NCBI GenBank assembly: GCA_023131935.1
Contig: JAGLYY010000434.1
Coordinates: 1-10,267 of the forward strand
Source: Spirochaetales bacterium
Lineage (GTDB): Bacteria; Spirochaetota; Spirochaetia; JAGLYY01
Length of the DNA: 10,267 bases
Direction: 5' to 3'
This document shows, piece after piece, positions 5,977 through 10,267 of this stretch; positions within the stretch are counted from its first letter, which is position 1; every line of letters begins with the position of its first letter. The position numbers were made by a program, and so were the translations under genes. The notes under the pieces were generated by a model. That model made no database searches. It worked only from the letters and a program-made list of their open reading frames with translations, and was not told the DNA's origin.

Positions 5977-7737
5977 ATGATGAAACGGATAACCCTCGCG
6001 ATTCTCATACTTCTCGCCGTGGTCCCTCTTTTTGCCTCTGGAGTTGCTTCAGGAGGGGAAGCGGAAAACATGACTCATAAGATGACTATTCTGGTGTTTC
6101 AGCTTGCCATCATCGTCATTGCTGTAAGACTTTTCGGGCACATTTTTTCCCGGTACCTGAAACAACCGCGGGTCCTCGGAGAATTGGTTGCCGGAATGGT
6201 GATTGGTCCTTATGCCCTCGGGGGGATTCAGCTGGATTTTCTGGGGCAGCAGCTATTCGAAACAACCGGAGGGTCACTTCCGGTTTCTCCGGAACTCTAC
6301 GGTTTTGCTATCGTTGCTTCTATTATCCTGCTTTTTCTTTCGGGGCTGGAGACCGATTTGCCCACTTTTCTCCGGTTCTCCGGGGTTGGGTCATTTGTCG
6401 GTTTGGGTGGTGTTATTGTCTCCTTTTTTCTCGGTGATGCTCTAGCGGTACTTTTACTTCCCGGCGTTGATAATTTTATGCACCCAACAGCCTTGTTCCT
6501 GGGAACACTCTCTACTGCCACCTCCGTCGGAATAACCGCCCGGATCCTGAGCGAGAAGCGAAAGATGTCCTCTCCTGAAGGGGTTACAATCCTTGCCGCT
6601 GCTGTTTTGGATGATGTGGTTGGAATCATTCTCCTTGCCGTAGTCGTTGGTGTCGCAAAGGTTGCCGATACGGGAGGTGCTATCCCCTGGGGAAATATCG
6701 GCATCATCGCCGCAAAGGCCTTTGGTTTCTGGCTCATTTTTACCGTTTTAGGCATCCTTTTGGGTAAAAAACTCACCCGGGGGCTGAAACGGTTTCGTTC
6801 CATGGAAATGCTTACGGGGATTTCTTTCGGGTTAGCCCTGCTGTTTGCAGGTCTTTCAGAACAGGCTGGGTTGGCAATGATTATCGGGGCCTACGTTACC
6901 GGTCTTTCTCTCTCTCAGACCGATGTGGCCCATGAAATCAGGGAGAAACTCGAGGGGGTCTATGCCTTTTTTGTTCCTATCTTCTTCTGCGTAATGGGGA
7001 TGATGGTGAACTTCGCCGCCATGAAGGGGGTCATCCTTTTTGGTCTGGCTTATACTGCCATTGCAATCATTGGGAAGATAGTTGGCTGCGGTATTCCTGC
7101 CCTCATGTCGGGATTTAACCTCCGTGGGGCCTTTCGAATTGGTGCCGGGATGCTTCCCCGGGGGGAAGTGACGCTCATTATCGCGGGTATCGGTCTTGCA
7201 TCCGGGGTTATCGGTCCCGGTATGTTCGGCGTTGCCATTATGACTCTTCTTGTGGCAAGCATTATAGCCCCGCCAACACTGATAAAAAGTTTTCAAGGTG
7301 GTTCAGGATACCGGAAAAAATCCAGGAAAAAAACGACCGAAGAGGGACTTATAGCGATAAACCTGGATTTTCCCACCAAACGTATGACCGACTTCATCCG
7401 GTCTGAAATCCTCACAGTATTCCGGCAGGAGGAGTTTTTCGTTCAGAAAATGGGCCTTCATATTCCCCTATTCCACCTGAGAAAGGATGAAATACTGATT
7501 ACTCTGATTCAAAAGGATGAGGTCATCACTCTTAATACCGCTCCTGAACATGAGCAGTTTGTCCGGCTCCTTGTCCTGGAGGCAATTCTCGAACTCAAGG
7601 ATTTCCTGAAAGGGCTGGAGGGGATGAAAAGTCCCGATGCCATGGGGATGGACCTGATGAGCAGGTTGTTCGGAGGACCTTCCAAGGAGAAGAAAACTCA
7701 AGCTGAGGAATCAGATAACGGAGAAAAAGAGGAATAA
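5977..7737 (+). CDS. CPA2-family cation/proton antiporter with signal-like N-terminus and cytoplasmic C-terminal tail
   Basis: A 586-residue membrane protein. After a hydrophobic leader (1-20, ending PLFASG), about 13 helices run from 36 to 437. CPA2 hallmarks include LKQPRVLGELVAGMVIGP (61-78), LLFLSGLETDL (118-128), the TM4 stretch TLSTATSVGITARIL (177-191), the paired aspartates of the ion site in LDDVVGII (211-218; D212, D213), and GMLPRGEVTLI (391-401). The DD pair is typical of electrogenic Na+(K+)/H+ exchangers such as NapA/NhaA-like proteins. Residues 440-586 are hydrophilic: a basic linker, a folded-looking region (456-548) and a charged tail (KEKKTQAEESDNGEKEE). It is the second gene of the EIIA operon, 3 bp after the EIIA stop, with AGGG about 7-10 bases upstream. 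The start is ATGATG; the second ATG is equally possible. The cation specificity cannot be read from sequence. It is not recognisable as KefB/KefC, since no TrkA-N (Rossmann) motif is seen in the tail. Confidence 0.93.
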   Translation: MMKRITLAILILLAVVPLFASGVASGGEAENMTHKMTILVFQLAIIVIAVRLFGHIFSRYLKQPRVLGELVAGMVIGPYALGGIQLDFLGQQLFETTGGSLPVSPELYGFAIVASIILLFLSGLETDLPTFLRFSGVGSFVGLGGVIVSFFLGDALAVLLLPGVDNFMHPTALFLGTLSTATSVGITARILSEKRKMSSPEGVTILAAAVLDDVVGIILLAVVVGVAKVADTGGAIPWGNIGIIAAKAFGFWLIFTVLGILLGKKLTRGLKRFRSMEMLTGISFGLALLFAGLSEQAGLAMIIGAYVTGLSLSQTDVAHEIREKLEGVYAFFVPIFFCVMGMMVNFAAMKGVILFGLAYTAIAIIGKIVGCGIPALMSGFNLRGAFRIGAGMLPRGEVTLIIAGIGLASGVIGPGMFGVAIMTLLVASIIAPPTLIKSFQGGSGYRKKSRKKTTEEGLIAINLDFPTKRMTDFIRSEILTVFRQEEFFVQKMGLHIPLFHLRKDEILITLIQKDEVITLNTAPEHEQFVRLLVLEAILELKDFLKGLEGMKSPDAMGMDLMSRLFGGPSKEKKTQAEESDNGEKEE

Positions 7738-7770
7738 AACTATCGAATTGCCTGGATGATGAGATGCGCG

Positions 7771-7803
7771 GTCCTAATGAAAGACAGATCCCTGTTTCAG
7801 GAC
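7771..7803. terminator. Interrupted hairpin between converging antiporter and phosphoesterase genes
   Basis: GTCCT (7771-7775) pairs with AGGAC (7799-7803), GAAA (7779-7782) with TTTC (7795-7798), and CAG (7785-7787) with CTG (7792-7794), around an ATCC loop. The 5' side carries bulges AAT and GA. It sits in the 77-bp gap where both flanking genes end, the expected place for a bidirectional terminator. No T-run follows on either strand, so it could equally be an RNA 3'-end stabiliser. Confidence 0.3.
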
Positions 7804-7814
7804 TTCAGTTGGAA

Positions 7815-9272
7815 CTATTTTACTACTTTCTGCGTGACCTTCCATCTGTTTTCAAGCTGCATGTTTAATGGAGAATTATCTTTGAAGTACCGTTCTATCA
7901 CATCACGCAGGATTATCTCGGGATCATGTTTTACTACCTGATGTTCCTGCCTTCCAATACACCCAAACCGCTTTGAGAGTTCTATATCTGTATGGGCTAT
8001 TTTGTACTCTTTTTCATCCAAAAGAGGTTCTGAACCTATGACAATCGAGCCAATTTTCTCTCCCAGGTGATTGTCCGGGGAATATTCGATGGAAAGACCA
8101 CTAATCTGTGGAAAACCTACAGGAGCTCCCCGAAGGCCGTGATGATAATAGTTAATAACCTCAGGATCCAGGCATTTTTCAAGACCTTCGCGAATCTCCT
8201 TTCCGGTGATCATTGACAAATAGGGATTTGCCGCTGAAAAGGTAGCCTTATTGAGCGATCCTAAACTGACCTCTCCGGCTTCGATATGGTTGTGAAAAGC
8301 CCCTGCCATGATAATGGCGATATCCGCCTGGAACCTTACCCGAAGCGCGTCGGCACCAAGCTGCCCGATAGCGCACTGATTTTCATAATCCAGAGGAAGA
8401 GTATAGTTCGTTTGACCGACATACCGTCTTTCCTCGTTTTCAGCTTCTTCCTTTGCCTTTTCAATGGCCCGTAACAGATCAGGATCCGGCTCAATGTCTT
8501 TTGGTATCGATATTGTCGAAACAGTAATATCAACCAACTTTTTCTCAGCAGGATCATATTCAAATTCCACCTTTCCCAGGTGTTCCGCGTATTGTCCCGG
8601 CAGAGAAAAAGGTAAACCCTGGCCGTTTGTCATACCCCCGGAAGCTAGCAGATGAGAGTGTCCACCCAACACAAGATCTATCTCAGGTATGCCAAACAGG
8701 AGTTCGAAATCATCGGTAATTCCGAGGTGTGAAAGAAAAATGATGATATCTGCTCCCGCGGCCTTAAGGGCATTCACCTCTTCGATTATGATATCTTTTG
8801 TGTCGGGTAAATGAAGACCAAACGCCTCATAGCTGGTTCCCCATGGCGCGGTTAGTCCAAAAACGCCAAACTTTATTCCATGGCCAACGTCAAGACAAGT
8901 TCGCTGAGTAATGTGTTCGGGAAGGGGTCCGTTCTTATCCCGTAGATTTGCGGCTAGTACTGGAAAGTTACACCTGGAAGCATATTCCGAGAGGGCGGAG
9001 ATACCATAGGGGAGGGATATATCGTTTCCAACTGTCTGGGCGTCTATTCCCATCGCGTTCACGATATGAGAAAAAGCAGCTCCTTTTGTCAAGCTGCAGA
9101 AAGGCACAAGACGATCCGAGGCGTCACCTGCATCAAAGTTTAAAACCAGGCGCCCATCTTGTTTTGCCAAATTTCTTTCACGGTTGAGTACTGTGTATAG
9201 TTTTGCGAGTTTTTCATAGCGGCCGTGAATGTCACTTGTATGGAAAATCGTAAATGGAATATTAGAGGGCAT
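7815..9272 (-). CDS. UshA/5'-nucleotidase-family metallophosphoesterase, cytoplasmic, with divergent active-site motifs
   Basis: A 485-residue two-domain protein. The N-terminal metallophosphoesterase domain shows the metal-binding blocks DIHGR (14-18), DAGD (47-50), GND (82-84), SHLG (181-184) and GGHSH (203-207). The C-terminal 5'-nucleotidase domain (about 285-480) shows IGQLGADALR (302-311), ATFSAANPYLSMITGKEIREGLE (in 343-365) and a closing YKIAHTD segment. Family members hydrolyse phosphate from nucleotides, nucleotide sugars or cyclic nucleotides. Here the usual GNHE block is GNDI, losing the catalytic histidine while keeping the metal-binding Asn83. The usual NGGGIR nucleoside/phosphate block is MAGAFHNHIEAG. 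There is no signal peptide, unlike periplasmic UshA, so it should act in the cytoplasm. The start ATG follows AAGGAG by four bases. It is 27 bp downstream of the DUF2156 gene and probably co-transcribed with it. Confidence 0.88.
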   Translation of the reverse strand: MPSNIPFTIFHTSDIHGRYEKLAKLYTVLNRERNLAKQDGRLVLNFDAGDASDRLVPFCSLTKGAAFSHIVNAMGIDAQTVGNDISLPYGISALSEYASRCNFPVLAANLRDKNGPLPEHITQRTCLDVGHGIKFGVFGLTAPWGTSYEAFGLHLPDTKDIIIEEVNALKAAGADIIIFLSHLGITDDFELLFGIPEIDLVLGGHSHLLASGGMTNGQGLPFSLPGQYAEHLGKVEFEYDPAEKKLVDITVSTISIPKDIEPDPDLLRAIEKAKEEAENEERRYVGQTNYTLPLDYENQCAIGQLGADALRVRFQADIAIIMAGAFHNHIEAGEVSLGSLNKATFSAANPYLSMITGKEIREGLEKCLDPEVINYYHHGLRGAPVGFPQISGLSIEYSPDNHLGEKIGSIVIGSEPLLDEKEYKIAHTDIELSKRFGCIGRQEHQVVKHDPEIILRDVIERYFKDNSPLNMQLENRWKVTQKVVK

Positions 9273-9299
9273 AAAACTCCTTTTTCCCCGCGCTACCGA

Positions 9300-10193
9300 T
9301 TAGTTCTCATGCTGCGGATCCGGCGGGAGGATCTTGAATTTTTTCACGAAGCATGAGGGCCGGTAGGTCAGTTTTGCCTGCCGCAGTCCGGGGTCACCTA
9401 AATCCTGCTCTCTGTTGATATAGGTATAACGGCAGGGGAGGACCGCGGCAAAAGAACGGTTGATAAACTGGTAAATCCCCTTATACCGGGAATCTGCTTT
9501 CTCGAAGTGGATCGCGAAGCTGCGTCCGCGTGCCAGGGGCTCACCTATGGTGAAGCCCGCGGGATTTCCATCGACATAATAGATATTGCCCGTTAATTTT
9601 AGAATTTCCATCTTCTCCAGGGCTTCATAATTAGCACGGTAATCTCCGTCATCATCCCGCTGTTTTCGCCATTCTTCCAGTAGAGCAAAAGCATCTTTCT
9701 TAGCATCCCGGGTAAGGGGTTTCTCCTCGTATGTATAATTATTGAGAAAAGCATTTACCAGGTTTCGTTTCTTGTGATATTTCTTGCCGGGCAGATGAGC
9801 AAGGTCCTTGCGCAAATAGAGATAATCAAAATTATCCCGGTCCTCAAATACCCGGTATCCCTTGCTCTCAAGAGTGATTCGGTTTTTCTCCATGCAGCAC
9901 GCAGATAGACATTTACAGAAATCGTGCCTGCTAAAGAGGTCCTCAAAGAGGTCAAAGTCCTCGGGGAGGCCGCAGGGCAGCATGAAAAAACGCTTACCTT
10001 CTTTTTCGCCGGAAATAACAATGTGGGAGTCGGGCAGCCGCGCGATCTTGTATTGATAGGTCTCCCGGAAGAGATAGAGGTTCGCAAAGGTAAATTCAGA
10101 TATTCCGTCCTTCAGTATGTATAAGCCGGAATACAATTCTTCACGCATTTCCAGGGTGAGGTGTTGTAAGTTTGGATACGATTGAACAAACAT
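9300..10193 (-). CDS. DUF2156 / phosphatidylglycerol lysyltransferase C-terminal-like protein
   Basis: A 297-residue soluble protein resembling the DUF2156 (LPG_synthase_C) family, a tandem GNAT-like fold. Supporting segments are DYLYLRKDLAHLPGKKYHKKRN (from 123), where a start of LxxLxGKKyhkKRN type is a family hallmark, then GNIYYVDGNPAGFTIGEPL (202-220), HFEKADSRYKGIYQFINRSFA (229-249) and YINREQDLGDPGLRQAKLTYRP (258-279). In MprF this domain moves an aminoacyl group from aminoacyl-tRNA to phosphatidylglycerol. Stand-alone versions like this one lack the flippase helices and their substrates are mostly unknown. An unusual cysteine cluster, CKCLSACC, lies at 93-100. No Shine-Dalgarno precedes the ATG at 10193, but a promoter-like pair sits so close that the transcript may be leaderless. 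It is the first gene of a two-gene unit with the metallophosphoesterase. Confidence 0.85.
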   Translation of the reverse strand: MFVQSYPNLQHLTLEMREELYSGLYILKDGISEFTFANLYLFRETYQYKIARLPDSHIVISGEKEGKRFFMLPCGLPEDFDLFEDLFSRHDFCKCLSACCMEKNRITLESKGYRVFEDRDNFDYLYLRKDLAHLPGKKYHKKRNLVNAFLNNYTYEEKPLTRDAKKDAFALLEEWRKQRDDDGDYRANYEALEKMEILKLTGNIYYVDGNPAGFTIGEPLARGRSFAIHFEKADSRYKGIYQFINRSFAAVLPCRYTYINREQDLGDPGLRQAKLTYRPSCFVKKFKILPPDPQHEN

Positions 10194-10199
10194 GAGTAC

Positions 10200-10228
10200 A
10201 ATATAGCGATTATTTTATGAATCAGCAA
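10200..10228 (-). promoter_or_regulatory. Candidate leaderless promoter for the DUF2156 gene
   Basis: On the minus strand TTGCTG (plus 10223-10228) is followed after exactly 17 bases by TATATT (plus 10200-10205, 5 of 6 to the -10 consensus). Only six bases (GTACTC) separate the -10 from the ATG, so transcription would begin at or next to the start codon. This agrees with the lack of a Shine-Dalgarno. Confidence 0.45.
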
Positions 10229-10267
10229 TGAATTCAGCAGTTCTCATTATGGCCCATTTGACTTGTT
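10228..10267 (+). CDS. Possible start of a divergent gene, cut by the window edge
   Basis: An ATG at 10228 opens a frame, MNSAVLIMAHLTC, that stays open to the edge. The small hydrophobic start resembles the first strand of a soluble enzyme, but 13 residues identify nothing. No Shine-Dalgarno is visible; a TACAAT (10198-10203) could be its -10. The region overlaps the promoter of the DUF2156 gene, so the two would be divergent. It may be chance. Confidence 0.3.
   Translation, partial: MNSAVLIMAHLTC

Noticed and set aside
6297..7296. Long minus-strand open frames inside the antiporter gene
   Set aside because: They are frame shadows of the strongly supported antiporter, with low-complexity compositions (His/Asn- or Pro/Thr-rich) unlike real proteins.
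1..10267. CRISPR arrays, tRNA/rRNA genes, insertion sequences, attachment sites or prophage genes
   Set aside because: No regularly spaced repeats, cloverleaf sequences, transposase or integrase motifs were found; the window is ordinary chromosomal operons.

Overview
The window reads as a chromosomal segment of a free-living spirochaete. The basis is circumstantial: the PstS precursor ends its signal peptide in LFAGGTAES, and the antiporter starts with a similar leader ending LFASG, a style familiar from Spirochaeta/Treponema exported proteins. The genes are densely packed and mid-range in base composition. No rRNA, tRNA, CRISPR array, insertion sequence or phage gene was seen. No stretch over 300 bases lacks a gene; the largest gap is 243 bp (3727-3969).

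Left part (1-3726, minus strand): a phosphate-specific ABC transporter operon in the order pstS, pstC, pstA, pstB, with pstB running off the left edge. pstS/pstC and pstC/pstA overlap by one base (TAATG), and pstB follows pstA after 3 bases, so the four are very likely co-translated. Three 11-bp-spaced direct repeats lie upstream of pstS. They look like a Pho box, which points to phosphate-starvation control by a PhoB/PhoP-type regulator. PstA carries a long insert between its first two membrane helices.

Middle part (3727-5526): a 65-residue protein with four CxxC knuckles (plus strand) converges on an MFS permease (minus strand). A 171-bp divergent region then separates the permease from the next operon.

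Right-middle (5527-7737, plus strand): a tight two-gene operon. A stand-alone PTS EIIA protein of the fructose/PtsN class lies 3 bp upstream of a CPA2-type cation/proton antiporter. The antiporter has a signal-peptide-like N-terminus and a C-terminal cytoplasmic tail of about 145 residues. No EIIB or EIIC is present, so EIIA is probably a phosphorylation-dependent regulator of the antiporter. This is the most promising candidate system in the window.

Right end (7815-10193, minus strand): a DUF2156 acyltransferase-like gene followed 27 bp later by a UshA-family metallophosphoesterase. The latter lacks a signal peptide and has non-canonical active-site motifs. A plausible leaderless promoter precedes the DUF2156 gene, and a divergent partial reading frame may begin at the right edge.
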